64,000 nucleotides of DNA from Fimbriimonadaceae bacterium (lineage in GTDB: Bacteria > Armatimonadota > Fimbriimonadia > Fimbriimonadales > Fimbriimonadaceae), in the NCBI GenBank assembly GCA_019454105.1, contig CP075364.1, forward strand, positions 2,669,362-2,733,361, given 5' to 3'. This document shows positions 17,128 to 26,093 of this stretch, one piece after another. Position numbers and translations under genes: made by a program. Below the pieces are notes generated by a model, which did not search any database, was not told the DNA's origin, and saw nothing but the letters and a program-made list of their open reading frames with translations. Every line of letters begins with the position of its first letter. The stretch's first letter is position 1.

Positions 17128-17160
17128 TTAAGCCCGGGTTGACCAACAACCTGGGCTTAA
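17128..17160. terminator. Long inverted repeat between the two anchor-B genes
   Basis: A 14-base stem TTAAGCCCGGGTTG (17128-17141) pairs with CAACCTGGGCTTAA (17147-17160) around the loop ACCAA, with one G-T pair. No clear T-run follows, so it may act as a terminator or as an mRNA-stabilising hairpin. It sits in the 113-base gap between the paralogues. Confidence 0.5.
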
Positions 17161-17186
17161 GATCCTCGATCTGAGGGACCTGTCTC

Positions 17187-18695
17187 ATGCGTCTCACCCT
17201 GAACCTCTTCCGCGCTGCATCCGTGGCGGCACTCGTCCTCGTCGTCGCGCCGACTTTCGCCGACGACGCCCGATGGCCCGCTCTCAACGTCCGCCTCTAT
17301 AAGCACTTCTCGCTCGCCGACTTTGGCGCCCAGTCGGGGAACACCTGCTGGGGATATGTGTCGGAAAGTGGCCGCGAGTACGCGATCATGGGGCTCAACA
17401 ACAAGGCCGCTTTCGTCGAGGTGACCGACCCCGAGAACCCGAAGATTGTGGCGACCGTGCCCCACACTCCCAGCATGTGGGCCGACATCAAGGTCTACAA
17501 GAATGCTTGCTACCTGGTCACCGAAGCGGCTGGGAGCGGGATCCAAGTCATGGATCTCAGCAAAATCGACGAGGGCAAGGTCGAATTGGTCAGGACGATC
17601 ATGTCTCCAGGCCGCTCGCACACGATCGCTGTCGACGCAGACAGTGGGTTCCTTTACACCTGCGGCTCACGCGACGGGACAGGAACGACGATGGCCTTTG
17701 ACCTGAAGGATCCGCTGAACCCGGTTCAGGTAGGGGCGAAGACCATGACTCCGGTTTACCAGCACGAAGCCCAGGTGTTCACCTACCACGAAGGAAAGTA
17801 CGCCGGAAAACAGATCTTGTTTGGCGGCGGAGAGGGCCGAGGGCTTGAACTTTGGGACGTCACCGACAAGGACAAGCCGACCTTGGTCCGGCGCGTCTCC
17901 TATCCGTTCGTTGGCTACTGCCACCAGGGCTGGCTCAGTGCCGACAGGCGCTATTTCTACGTGAACGACGAGTTTGACGAGAGCACCAACAAGATCGCCA
18001 CGCGCACTCTGATCTTCGATGTGAGCAATTTGGAGACGGCCGAGCTTGTCGGCACCTACACGACCGGCAAACCGTCCGTCGACCACAACCTCTACATTCG
18101 GAACGACTTCATCTTCCATGCCAATTACACGACGGGTCTTTGGGTTTTCGACGCCAACGACAACCCGCTTGAGCCAGTGATGAAGGGCTACTTTGACACC
18201 TACCCGAAGAACGACACCGCCGAGTTCAACGGAGCCTGGAGCAACTATCCGCTGCTTCCGAGCGGCGTTGTGATCATTAGCGACATCAACGATGGGATGT
18301 TCATTGTGGACACAAGCGAGGCGACCAAGACAGTGGTGCCAGTCTCGTCTCACAAGGTCGTGACAGGAAAGGCGGGATCTACCGACGTCACTGCGGACAA
18401 GGGCAAGATTGTGATCGAATACGAGGGAACCTCCAAATGGAAGGATCTGTCGAAGATGAACTTCATTGCCGCCGATGCCGGCTCAGGCGTTAAGACCTCA
18501 GTCGAGTTCTATGACTGGAGCGCGAAGAAGTTTGTGGTCGTCCAAGCAGAGGGCGTCGCAGCCATGGCCGACTACAAACTTGCCGACACGTTCGTCAACC
18601 CAGAGAACAAGTCAGTCAAGGCTCGGGTCACATATTCGGGTAAGGGTGGGTTCAAAGCCACACTGGCCGAACCTACCTGGACTATCAATCCCTAG
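17187..18695 (+). CDS. Choice-of-anchor B family secreted protein (copy 2)
   Basis: A 502-residue paralogue of the preceding gene with the same repeat order: SGNTCWGYVSESGREYAIMGLNNKAAFVEV, SHTIAVDADSGFLYTCGS, LFGGGEGRGLELWDV and YFYVNDEFDEST. A signal peptide (AASVAALVLVVAPTFA) is clear. The C-terminal domain diverges most between the copies, which suggests different partners or ligands. The stop overlaps the stop of the convergent redoxin gene by four bases. The function is not known. Confidence 0.85.
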   Translation: MRLTLNLFRAASVAALVLVVAPTFADDARWPALNVRLYKHFSLADFGAQSGNTCWGYVSESGREYAIMGLNNKAAFVEVTDPENPKIVATVPHTPSMWADIKVYKNACYLVTEAAGSGIQVMDLSKIDEGKVELVRTIMSPGRSHTIAVDADSGFLYTCGSRDGTGTTMAFDLKDPLNPVQVGAKTMTPVYQHEAQVFTYHEGKYAGKQILFGGGEGRGLELWDVTDKDKPTLVRRVSYPFVGYCHQGWLSADRRYFYVNDEFDESTNKIATRTLIFDVSNLETAELVGTYTTGKPSVDHNLYIRNDFIFHANYTTGLWVFDANDNPLEPVMKGYFDTYPKNDTAEFNGAWSNYPLLPSGVVIISDINDGMFIVDTSEATKTVVPVSSHKVVTGKAGSTDVTADKGKIVIEYEGTSKWKDLSKMNFIAADAGSGVKTSVEFYDWSAKKFVVVQAEGVAAMADYKLADTFVNPENKSVKARVTYSGKGGFKATLAEPTWTINP

Positions 18696-19285
18696 CGCGG
18701 GTCGCCTGCGTCAGGGATGCCACAGCCGGTCGCGTTCGTAAATGGGACGCTGACCGGCTTTCCTTCGACGATCTCGTTCAGGGCTTCCCGAAGATCCTTG
18801 CGGTACTCGCCCTCGCGAAGCCGACCGTGGCTGGCGTAAAGGTCATCGATCCTGCCGCGATAAAGGAGCGTCCCATCCGACCCGACCACAGCTGCTTCGG
18901 GGGTGACCGTGACCCCCAGAGCCTTGACAAGCTTGTGCTTCGGGTCGAAGACCGCTCGAGTCATTGCCAGGTCGAACTCCTTGCCATGTTGGACAATGTC
19001 CTTGATCGCGACCGTGTCGTCAATGTAGACCCGGACGACCTCGATCCCTTTTTCCTTGAATTCGGTTTGAATCCGTCCGTATTCCGGGGCATAGCGGTTA
19101 GAAATCGGGCAGTCCACAGCGACGAACAGAATCACCGTGGCCTTGGCCTCGGCGATCGGCAGCGTCACTTCTTCGCCGCCGATGACTGCCCACCTCGAAG
19201 GGGCGAGTTTGATCTGGCCCGGTGGCGGGGCAGGGGCGTACTGGGCCACGGCCAACACTGCCGATAATGCGGAGACCATCACCAT
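18692..19285 (-). CDS. Exported redoxin (AhpC/TSA-like thioredoxin-fold) protein
   Basis: A 197-residue protein with a signal peptide (VMVSALSAVLAVAQ) and a thioredoxin-fold redoxin domain. The active-site segment is VILFVAVDCPISNRYAPE with a single N-terminal cysteine, as in peroxiredoxin-like proteins of Planctomycetes. VTVTPEAAVVGSDGTLLYRGRIDD is the typical cis-proline region. A second cysteine lies near the C-terminus. It is divergent from a cytochrome c-like gene (65-base gap). In related genomes redoxin and cytochrome/copper-oxygenase-like domains often sit together or are fused, so the two may act together in the periplasm. Confidence 0.8.
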   Translation of the reverse strand: MVMVSALSAVLAVAQYAPAPPPGQIKLAPSRWAVIGGEEVTLPIAEAKATVILFVAVDCPISNRYAPEYGRIQTEFKEKGIEVVRVYIDDTVAIKDIVQHGKEFDLAMTRAVFDPKHKLVKALGVTVTPEAAVVGSDGTLLYRGRIDDLYASHGRLREGEYRKDLREALNEIVEGKPVSVPFTNATGCGIPDAGDPR

Positions 19286-19350
19286 GGTTACTGGGAATGA
19301 CGTTTTCCGGGTGCCGAAATGTCGTAGAAACAGGTACCTTTCTTCAGGTC

Positions 19351-20580
19351 GTGAGAAGTTCGCGCAGGATCAAGAGAACGACTTTGTGGCTCATCGCGGC
19401 TGCGCCGCTCGTCCTCGGAGCCTCGTTCCCGAACCCAACAAAGACGAGGTCGGTCACGTTCGCCAGAGACATCTACCCTCTGATCGAGCGGAAGTGCGTG
19501 AGCTGTCATCGACCAGGCGGGAGCGCGCCCTTCTCGCTCCAAACTTACCAGCAGGTGAGGCGGCGTGGCGACCTGGTCGGTACCATGGTCTTGACCCGTT
19601 CGATGCCGCCGTGCTATGGCAAGTCTGACTTTGGCGAGTTCTGCGAGGGCGGTGGCCACTTTACTGACGAAGAAGCCGTCCTGCTGCAAGACTGGTTGCG
19701 CCAAGGCAAGCCTGAAGGGCCAGAAAGGGTCTACGACGAGTCTGCGGCCCCTGAATGGCGGCTTGGCAAGCCCGACGCCGTGGTGCGACCCCTCAAGCCG
19801 GGCCAGGTCGATACCGAGGGCCGGCCCTATTGGACAGTCTATGTCATCCCACTCGAAAAACTAAAAGGTCGTCGGCTCAAGGCGTTCGACGTTCGGCCCT
19901 TAACGCCCCTGGCCGTCAGGGGGGCGACCCTCGGTCTGGCCCGCGACGGACTCGCCGAAGTTCCCAGGGGGATCACGGGCTACCGGTCCGGTGGGTTCCT
20001 GGAACGGGACGCGGCCAAACTGCTCGGTACCTGGGCCCCTGGTTATCGGGCTTGGCAGTTGCCGCGTGGAGCCTCGATGGCTCTTGACCGCGACGCGCTG
20101 GTGCTCCAAGTCCTCTACCAGCCCAGAGGCAAACCCGAGGACGCCCAAGTGGAGGTCGGACTCTACTTCTCCACAAACCGTGGAGACCGCGAGCCGTCAT
20201 GGTTGACTCTGCAGCGAGAGGACTTCACCGTTCCAGCGCCAGGCAACTTGATCGTCCATGAAAGCGGGAGCCTCAGGCCAGGAACCCGCGTGCTCGGGGT
20301 CATCCCAGAGGCCCGTTTCTACTGCAGCTCGATCTCTTTGACCGCGAACGGCCGTGAGGTCTATCACAGCGTGAGATGGATGCCCTACTGGCCTGGATCG
20401 TTCTCGTTCGCGGAGCCGGTCGAGTTCCCAGAGGGGGCCCAGCTCGATGCCCAGTGGATGTTTGACAACGACATCCATATGGGCCAGAACGAGGGGACGC
20501 GGCCGCGCCCCATTCAAAGCGGCCCGCGCGAGCGCGACGAGGCGGCTCGGATCCATGTCTTGACCCTGGGCCCACGTTAA
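19351..20580 (+). CDS. Exported cytochrome c / copper-monooxygenase-like protein
   Basis: A 409-residue protein with a signal anchor (TTLWLIAAAPLVLGAS) and one haem-binding CVSCH motif in the context FARDIYPLIERKCVSCHRPGGSAPFSL. The C-terminal 270 residues resemble the copper type II ascorbate-dependent monooxygenase-like fold of Planctomycetes cytochromes. The usual HH copper-binding pair is not visible, so catalysis is doubtful. GTG 19351 is chosen because it begins a basic, signal-like N-terminus. It is probably linked in function to the divergent redoxin. Its end overlaps hutI by four bases in convergent orientation. Confidence 0.7.
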   Translation: MRSSRRIKRTTLWLIAAAPLVLGASFPNPTKTRSVTFARDIYPLIERKCVSCHRPGGSAPFSLQTYQQVRRRGDLVGTMVLTRSMPPCYGKSDFGEFCEGGGHFTDEEAVLLQDWLRQGKPEGPERVYDESAAPEWRLGKPDAVVRPLKPGQVDTEGRPYWTVYVIPLEKLKGRRLKAFDVRPLTPLAVRGATLGLARDGLAEVPRGITGYRSGGFLERDAAKLLGTWAPGYRAWQLPRGASMALDRDALVLQVLYQPRGKPEDAQVEVGLYFSTNRGDREPSWLTLQREDFTVPAPGNLIVHESGSLRPGTRVLGVIPEARFYCSSISLTANGREVYHSVRWMPYWPGSFSFAEPVEFPEGAQLDAQWMFDNDIHMGQNEGTRPRPIQSGPRERDEAARIHVLTLGPR

Positions 20581-21812
20581 CCGAGCGTGCCTGAAACCTG
20601 AACGCCGGACATCCATACCGAGTTCGGTGTCGGACCGTCGAACCAAGTCATGACTTCCCGCCAGTCGCTGATCGGCCAGACGCTGAAGTCGGCTAGCTGA
20701 CCCTTGACCAAGCGGCCCCGGTCTTCGAGACCCAGTGAGCGGGCTGCGTTCGTCGTGACGGCGGCGAGGCACTCTTCAGGCGTCATCCTCATTTGCCGCA
20801 CGGCGAGGGCCATCACGAAAGGCAGGCTCGGAGTCGGAGACGAGCCAGGATTGAAGTCGGTGGCCAGGACGACAGGAAGCCCGTGCTCGATCATCGACCG
20901 GGCGTCCGGATACTTGTTCAAGCCCAGTCCGAGGACGCTGCCCGGGAGCAGGACGGGTATGGTGCCGCTCTTGGCGAGGGCCTGAATCCCATTTGGGCCT
21001 GTTTGCTCCAAGTGGTCGGCGGTGACCGCGCCCAACTCGGCCGCCAGGGCCGCGCCGCCAGCGTCGGTGAGTTGGTCGACATGCAGCCTGAGGGCCAATC
21101 CGTGTTCCCGGGCTTTACTGGCAAGCCGCCGGGCGTCGTCGTGGCCAAAGTAGCCGTTCTCGATGAAGGCGTCCACTGATGTCGCCAGTTCCGCCCTCGC
21201 TACCATAGGTAGGACCTCCTCTAGCATGAACTCGATATAGCCTGACCGGTCGCCGGTGTGCTCCGGCCCAATGGCATGAAGCCCGAGGAAGGTGGGGAAC
21301 ACGCGGCGGGTCGCCCGGTCCCCGGTCGCTTCCATGAGCGTCCGTTCGAGCCTGTGAATCGTGAAGAGCAACTTGAGCTCGTTCTCTAAGTCGAGACCGT
21401 AGCCTGATTTCGACTCCCAGGTCGTGGTGCCACGCCTAAGGCCCCAGGTCAAGTGCTGGATCCCCGCCAAAAGGAGCGTCTCTTCGCTCGCGGCGCGGGT
21501 GTCGCGGACGGTGCACTGAATGCCTCCGCCGAGACGCGCGATCTCTTGATAGCTCTTGCCCTCGCACCTCCAAGCCAACTCGTGGCAACGGTTGCCGCCA
21601 AAGACAAGATGGGTGTGCGCGTCGATGAAGCCCGGCAAGACGACCCCTCCCTCGGCGTCGATGGTCTTCTGGGCCCCTGACGTGCCGGCGCCCACTGCTG
21701 AAACACGACCGTTCTGCACCGTCAACGACGTGTCCTGTCGAACATCGACCTCCCAAACTGAACCTGGCCGGACCGTGACCAACTGTCCGATGTTCACGAG
21801 AGCGGTCGTCAT
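20577..21812 (-). CDS. hutI: Imidazolonepropionase
   Basis: A 411-residue metal-dependent amidohydrolase that converts 4-imidazolone-5-propanoate to N-formimino-L-glutamate in histidine degradation. The signature metal site DAHTHLVFGG (about residues 65-74) and the substrate region RLGGGIQ are present. So are SKSGYGLDLENELKLL, LHVDQLTDAGGAALAAELGAVTADHLE and ATDFNPGSSPTPSL. The length is normal. It is divergent from ftcD with a short shared region (21813-21853), so the two are probably co-regulated. Confidence 0.95.
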   Translation of the reverse strand: MTTALVNIGQLVTVRPGSVWEVDVRQDTSLTVQNGRVSAVGAGTSGAQKTIDAEGGVVLPGFIDAHTHLVFGGNRCHELAWRCEGKSYQEIARLGGGIQCTVRDTRAASEETLLLAGIQHLTWGLRRGTTTWESKSGYGLDLENELKLLFTIHRLERTLMEATGDRATRRVFPTFLGLHAIGPEHTGDRSGYIEFMLEEVLPMVARAELATSVDAFIENGYFGHDDARRLASKAREHGLALRLHVDQLTDAGGAALAAELGAVTADHLEQTGPNGIQALAKSGTIPVLLPGSVLGLGLNKYPDARSMIEHGLPVVLATDFNPGSSPTPSLPFVMALAVRQMRMTPEECLAAVTTNAARSLGLEDRGRLVKGQLADFSVWPISDWREVMTWFDGPTPNSVWMSGVQVSGTLG

Positions 21813-21853
21813 GCGGGCGGTTCTACCCTCGGCGGGCCGGGTAGAACCGATCT

Positions 21854-23542
21854 ATGGGCCAGCCCATCATCGAGTGCGTCCCCAACTTCTCAGAGGGACG
21901 CGACCCCAGGATTCTCGACGCGATCGCCGACGCCGTCCGTTCTGTCGACGATGCGGTCCTTCTCGATGTCGATCCGGGCGCGGCTACCAATCGGACGGTC
22001 TTCACCTTTGCTGGATCGCCGGAGGCCGTCTGTGAGGCGGCGGTCCGCGCGGCCCGCGTTGGGACTGATTTGATCGACATGCGGCGCCACAAAGGGGAAC
22101 ACCCACGGTTCGGCGCCCTGGACGTTTGCCCTTTGGTGCCCATCTCCGGGATCTCGATGGAGGAGACCATCGCGTGGGCCCGCAAGCTGGGCGCCCGGCT
22201 CGGCACCGAGGTTGGCCTCACGGTCTATCTCTATGAGCAGGCGGCCCTGAGAGAAGAGCGAAGGAACTTGGCCACGGTGCGCGCGGGCGAATACGAGGGC
22301 CTTGCCGCCAAGTTGCAAGACCCGGACTGGGCTCCCGACTTTGGCCCCGCCTCATTCAATCCCCAAAGCGGTGCGACCGCCTGCGGGGCCCGAGACCTCC
22401 TCGTCGCTTACAACATCAACCTGAACACGACCAGTTCGCGCCGGGCGAACGCGGTGGCGTTCGACGTTCGGGAGCGGGGCCGGGTGAGGCGCACCGGCGA
22501 CCCGCTCACTGGCGAGATTGTGCGCGACGAGAAGGGCGATCCAGTTTATGAGCCTGGCGTCCTGAAATCGGTCAAAGCGATCGGCTGGTTCATCGAAGAG
22601 TACGGCGTCGCCCAGGTGTCCATGAACCTGACCAACCTTCAGGAGACGCCCCTTCACATGGCTTTTGACGTCAGCGACGAGAAAGCGCGTGCCCGTGGGT
22701 TGCGAGTGACCGGTTCCGAGGTCGTCGGACTTGTCCCGCTTCACTGCATACTCGAAGCCGGAAGACACTTCCTCCATAAGCAGCAGCGAAGCTCCGGTGT
22801 TTCGGACGATGAGCTCATCAAGATCGCCGTGAAGTCGATGGGCCTCGATGAATTGAAGCCGTTTGTGGCCGAGGAAAAGGTGATTGAGCTGGCATTGGCG
22901 AAGGCACGTAATATTCACCGCCTGGTGGATATGTCCCTGAGCCGCTTCGTCCATGCCACCGCGAGCGAGTCGCCAGCCCCGGGTGGCGGGTCCGTGTCCG
23001 CCGCGATGGGGGCCATGGGGGCGGCTCTGGCGACGATGGTGGCCAACCTCTCCTCTCACAAGCGCGGATGGGACTCCCGATGGAAAGAGTTCAGCGACTG
23101 GGCCGAGAAGGGCAAAGCCCTCCATGACCGCCTTCTATCTCTTATTGACGAGGACACCGACGCTTTCAACCGTTTGATGGACGCCTTTGCTCTCCCGAAG
23201 ACGACTCCGGAAGAGTCGAGGGCCCGTCACCGGGCGATCCAGGACGCGACCCGAGGAGCGATCGAGGTTCCGTTGGAGACGATGAGGGTCGCTCTGGAGG
23301 CGATGGACGTGGCCGCCGCGATGGCGGAGCATGGAAACCCGAATTCGGTTTCCGATGCTGGGGTCGGAGCTCTCGCCGTCCGCTCGGCTGTGCTGGGGGC
23401 GAGGCTCAATGTGCTCATCAACTGCGGGTCGCTCGAGGATCCTGACTATGTCGCCAGCATCAGGCATGAAGTGGACGACCTGGCTGAACGGGCTATGGAT
23501 CGTGAACGGCACATCCTTGAGGCAGTGACCGTCAAGCTCTGA
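21854..23542 (+). CDS. ftcD: Bifunctional glutamate formimidoyltransferase / formimidoyl-tetrahydrofolate cyclodeaminase
   Basis: A 562-residue fusion. The first 300 residues form the formimidoyltransferase (ECVPNFSEGRD, ATNRTVFTFAG, RRHKGEHPRFGALDVCPL). The rest is the cyclodeaminase (SPAPGGGSVSAAMGAMGAAL, RWKEFSDWAEKGKALHDRLL). Bacterial versions are often separate proteins; this fused form resembles the animal enzyme and also occurs in some bacteria. It finishes histidine breakdown by moving the formimino group to tetrahydrofolate and releasing ammonia. It forms a set with hutI and hutU. Confidence 0.95.
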   Translation: MGQPIIECVPNFSEGRDPRILDAIADAVRSVDDAVLLDVDPGAATNRTVFTFAGSPEAVCEAAVRAARVGTDLIDMRRHKGEHPRFGALDVCPLVPISGISMEETIAWARKLGARLGTEVGLTVYLYEQAALREERRNLATVRAGEYEGLAAKLQDPDWAPDFGPASFNPQSGATACGARDLLVAYNINLNTTSSRRANAVAFDVRERGRVRRTGDPLTGEIVRDEKGDPVYEPGVLKSVKAIGWFIEEYGVAQVSMNLTNLQETPLHMAFDVSDEKARARGLRVTGSEVVGLVPLHCILEAGRHFLHKQQRSSGVSDDELIKIAVKSMGLDELKPFVAEEKVIELALAKARNIHRLVDMSLSRFVHATASESPAPGGGSVSAAMGAMGAALATMVANLSSHKRGWDSRWKEFSDWAEKGKALHDRLLSLIDEDTDAFNRLMDAFALPKTTPEESRARHRAIQDATRGAIEVPLETMRVALEAMDVAAAMAEHGNPNSVSDAGVGALAVRSAVLGARLNVLINCGSLEDPDYVASIRHEVDDLAERAMDRERHILEAVTVKL

Positions 23543-23546
23543 AGGG

Positions 23547-23849
23547 TCACATCAGACTGCCTTGAGACGTCCCACAGCGCGGGCAAACCGGGATCTGGGA
23601 GGGATATGCCTCGCCGCAACGGGCACAGACCGCTTCGGTGGCCCCCCGCATCCGGGCTTGCTCGGCCTCGTCGAGCGCGGCCAGGGCCTTGAGGTCGTAG
23701 CGGGCCCGTCGCCATTCGGCCATAGCCAGGACGCTCAGAAGGGCGGCCAGCACGCCAAAGCCCACTTTTGCGAAAGGGGCACGAGCCAGCAGGAACATCG
23801 AGGCGCCCGCCAGCAAGGCGCCGGCCGCCAACCAACGCCATCGTGACAT
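23547..23849 (-). CDS. Small membrane protein with a C-terminal zinc ribbon
   Basis: A 100-residue protein with two likely membrane helices (WLAAGALLAGASMFLLA and VGFGVLAALLSVLAMAEW) and a soluble tail. The tail has two CxxC pairs (CARCGEAYPSQIPVCPRC), a zinc-ribbon layout. The ATG overlaps the TGA of hutU on the same strand (ATGA), so it is translationally coupled to histidine catabolism. Its role is unknown. Confidence 0.6.
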   Translation of the reverse strand: MSRWRWLAAGALLAGASMFLLARAPFAKVGFGVLAALLSVLAMAEWRRARYDLKALAALDEAEQARMRGATEAVCARCGEAYPSQIPVCPRCGTSQGSLM

Positions 23850-25492
23850 CAGTCACCCATCGGGATCCGCACGTCGTGATTCCGGGCGAACTCCCGAGCT
23901 GCCGGGTATCCAGCGTCGGCGTGCCGAACGACCCCCATGCCTGGATCAGAAGTCAGCACCCTTTCAAGTCGCTTCTTGGCGTTGTCGCTGCCGTCCGCCA
24001 CGACCACCATTCCCGCGTGCTGAGAATATCCTATGCCGACCCCACCCCCATTGTGGACAGAGACCCAGGTCGCTCCACATGCCGTATTCACCAAAGAGTT
24101 AAGAATGGCCCAGTCGGCGACCGCGTCGCTCCCGTCCATCATCGCCTCTGTCTCTCGGTTGGGCGAGGCGACGCTGCCACAATCCAGATGGTCGCGTCCG
24201 ATGACGATCGGAGCACGGAGCCGACCATCGGCCACCATCTGGTTAAATTCTAGACCAGCGCGGTCTCGTTCGCCATAGCCCAACCAGCAGATTCTCGCCG
24301 GCAAACCTTGGAACTGGATCTTGGTTCGAGCTTTTTCCATCCATCGGTGGAGGCTCGCTTTCTCGGGGAAGAGACGAAGAACGGCCTCGTCTGTGGCCGC
24401 GATGTCGGCGGGGTCGCCACTGAGTGCGGCCCAACGGAACGGGCCTTGGCCCTCGCAAAAGAGCGGCCGGATGTACTCGGGAACGAATCCGGGGATGTCG
24501 AACGCGTCCTTGACGCCGGCCTCGACAGCGTAGGCCCGGATGTTGTTGCCATAGTCGAAAGTCACTGCCCCCATCCGCTTGAGGTCGAGCATGGCTCGCA
24601 CATGGACGCCCATCGTCTCGACGGACCTCCGCACGTACTCCCTCGGATCCGCCCGTCGGAGCGAGGCGGCCTCATCGAGAGTCAGCCCGTTGGGCACATA
24701 GCCGTCCAAGGGGTCGTGAGCGCTCGTCTGATCGGTCAGGACGTCGGGCACGACTCCACGCCTGGCCATCTCAGGTAGGACGTCGGCGGCGTTCCCGACC
24801 AGACCGACCGAAAGGTTGGGACGACCCTCCAGCATCGCCAAGGCCTCGTCAAGGCTCCATGCTATCTTGTCGCAATAGCCGCTCTGGAGCCGTTTCTGGA
24901 TCCGCTCCGGATCGACGTCGATCCCGAGGAACGCGCTTCCGGCAAAGGTCGCAGCCAGCGGTTGGGCCCCGCCCATGCCGCCCATCCCAGCGCTGACGGT
25001 CAACCTTCCATTCAAAGAACCCCCGAAATGGCGCTCGGCGCAGGCGGCGAACGTTTCGTAGGTCCCTTGCACAATGCCTTGCGAACCGATGTAGATCCAG
25101 GAGCCCGCCGTCATTTGGCCGTACATCATGAGTCCGGCCCGTTCGAGCTCATGGAAATGCTCCCAATTTGACCAACGGCCCACCAGGTTCGAGTTCGCGA
25201 TCAAGACGCGCGGGGCCATGTCGTGGGTTCTGAACACGGCCACCGGCTTGCCGCTTTGGACCAGCAATGTCTCGTCGTCCCCGAGTTCTCGAAGACTGCG
25301 CACGATAGCAGAGAAGCACTCCCAGTTCCGAGCCGCTTTGCCAGTCCCGCCATAGACCACCAAGTCCTCTGGCCGTTCGGCCACGTCCGGATCGAGATTG
25401 TTCATCAGCATCCGAAGGGCCGCCTCTTGTTGCCATCCTCGACAGGAGAGTTCCCGCCCTCGGGGAGCGCGGACCGGCGAATTGAGCGTCAT
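23849..25492 (-). CDS. hutU: Urocanate hydratase
   Basis: A 547-residue NAD-dependent enzyme converting urocanate to 4-imidazolone-5-propanoate. Family segments include [27 protein letters not shown], the NAD-binding [33 protein letters not shown], and [18 protein letters not shown]-type histidines are present as [11 protein letters not shown]. The length is normal. HutH, the first enzyme of the pathway, is not in the window. Confidence 0.97.
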   Translation of the reverse strand: MTLNSPVRAPRGRELSCRGWQQEAALRMLMNNLDPDVAERPEDLVVYGGTGKAARNWECFSAIVRSLRELGDDETLLVQSGKPVAVFRTHDMAPRVLIANSNLVGRWSNWEHFHELERAGLMMYGQMTAGSWIYIGSQGIVQGTYETFAACAERHFGGSLNGRLTVSAGMGGMGGAQPLAATFAGSAFLGIDVDPERIQKRLQSGYCDKIAWSLDEALAMLEGRPNLSVGLVGNAADVLPEMARRGVVPDVLTDQTSAHDPLDGYVPNGLTLDEAASLRRADPREYVRRSVETMGVHVRAMLDLKRMGAVTFDYGNNIRAYAVEAGVKDAFDIPGFVPEYIRPLFCEGQGPFRWAALSGDPADIAATDEAVLRLFPEKASLHRWMEKARTKIQFQGLPARICWLGYGERDRAGLEFNQMVADGRLRAPIVIGRDHLDCGSVASPNRETEAMMDGSDAVADWAILNSLVNTACGATWVSVHNGGGVGIGYSQHAGMVVVADGSDNAKKRLERVLTSDPGMGVVRHADAGYPAAREFARNHDVRIPMGD

Positions 25493-25516
25493 GCCTCGAT
25501 TGTGACAGGATCGCGG

Positions 25517-25972
25517 TCAGTCGGCCAAGGTGGCTCCGACCGCATAGACACCGTCTTCAATGACGTCGCCCCGGACCGTCTTGCGGACCGTGTCGACCTG
25601 CGAGCCTGGGACAAGGATGGCGCGGCCGTCCACGAGGCGCCAGAGTTTCAACGTTCCCTCGTCCTGTCCTTCGAAGCTGGACGGCGAATAAGCCACTTGG
25701 ATCTCCATTGGCTTCTGGGGTGCTGCTCCTTGAACTTTGAACTCGATCGCGTCGGCAAGGATCATCGCAGGGATCGTCGGGACTCCCAAGACCTGGCTCA
25801 GCAAGAAGGTGACTGTCTTGTCGAAAGTGCCTTCGAGGAACCGAAACTTGAGCCGGTCGCCAAGGCCGGACAACGAACGCGTCGAAGGAGAGACCAAGGC
25901 CCGCTCGAAGAACTCCCGGATCGACCCGCCGCAACCAAGCAACGAAAGCCCCAGGAGCGCCCCAAGAACCAA
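25517..25972 (-). CDS. Probable lipoprotein of unknown function
   Basis: The open frame extends to 26200, but its upstream part is a tRNA gene. The most sensible start is TTG 25972, giving 151 residues: a lipoprotein signal (VLGALLGLSLLGC, lipobox LLGC) followed by GGSIREFF and a mixed alpha/beta domain. That start is 13 bases after the CCA end of tRNA-Pro, with no Shine-Dalgarno in between. I do not recognise the domain. An ATG inside the tRNA would give an artificial N-terminus. Confidence 0.5.
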   Translation of the reverse strand: MVLGALLGLSLLGCGGSIREFFERALVSPSTRSLSGLGDRLKFRFLEGTFDKTVTFLLSQVLGVPTIPAMILADAIEFKVQGAAPQKPMEIQVAYSPSSFEGQDEGTLKLWRLVDGRAILVPGSQVDTVRKTVRGDVIEDGVYAVGATLAD

Positions 25973-25985
25973 AGAGAACCGTCGT

Positions 25986-26062
25986 TGGTCGGGGCAGCGG
26001 GATTTGAACCCACGACCTCTTCCCCCCCAGAGAAGCGCGCTACCAAACTGCGCCATGCCCCG
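25986..26062 (-). tRNA. tRNA-Pro (anticodon GGG)
   Basis: Minus-strand cloverleaf: acceptor CGGGGCA with TGCCCCG, a D-arm GCGCAGTTTGGTAGCGC, and an anticodon arm CTTCT/GGAAG around CTGGGGG. The T-arm is GTGGG TTCAAAT CCCGC and the CCA is encoded. The C1-G72 pair typical of tRNA-Pro is present. Confidence 0.93.
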
Positions 26063-26093
26063 ACGGTTCATCGCATCATACCTAGCTGGCCCG

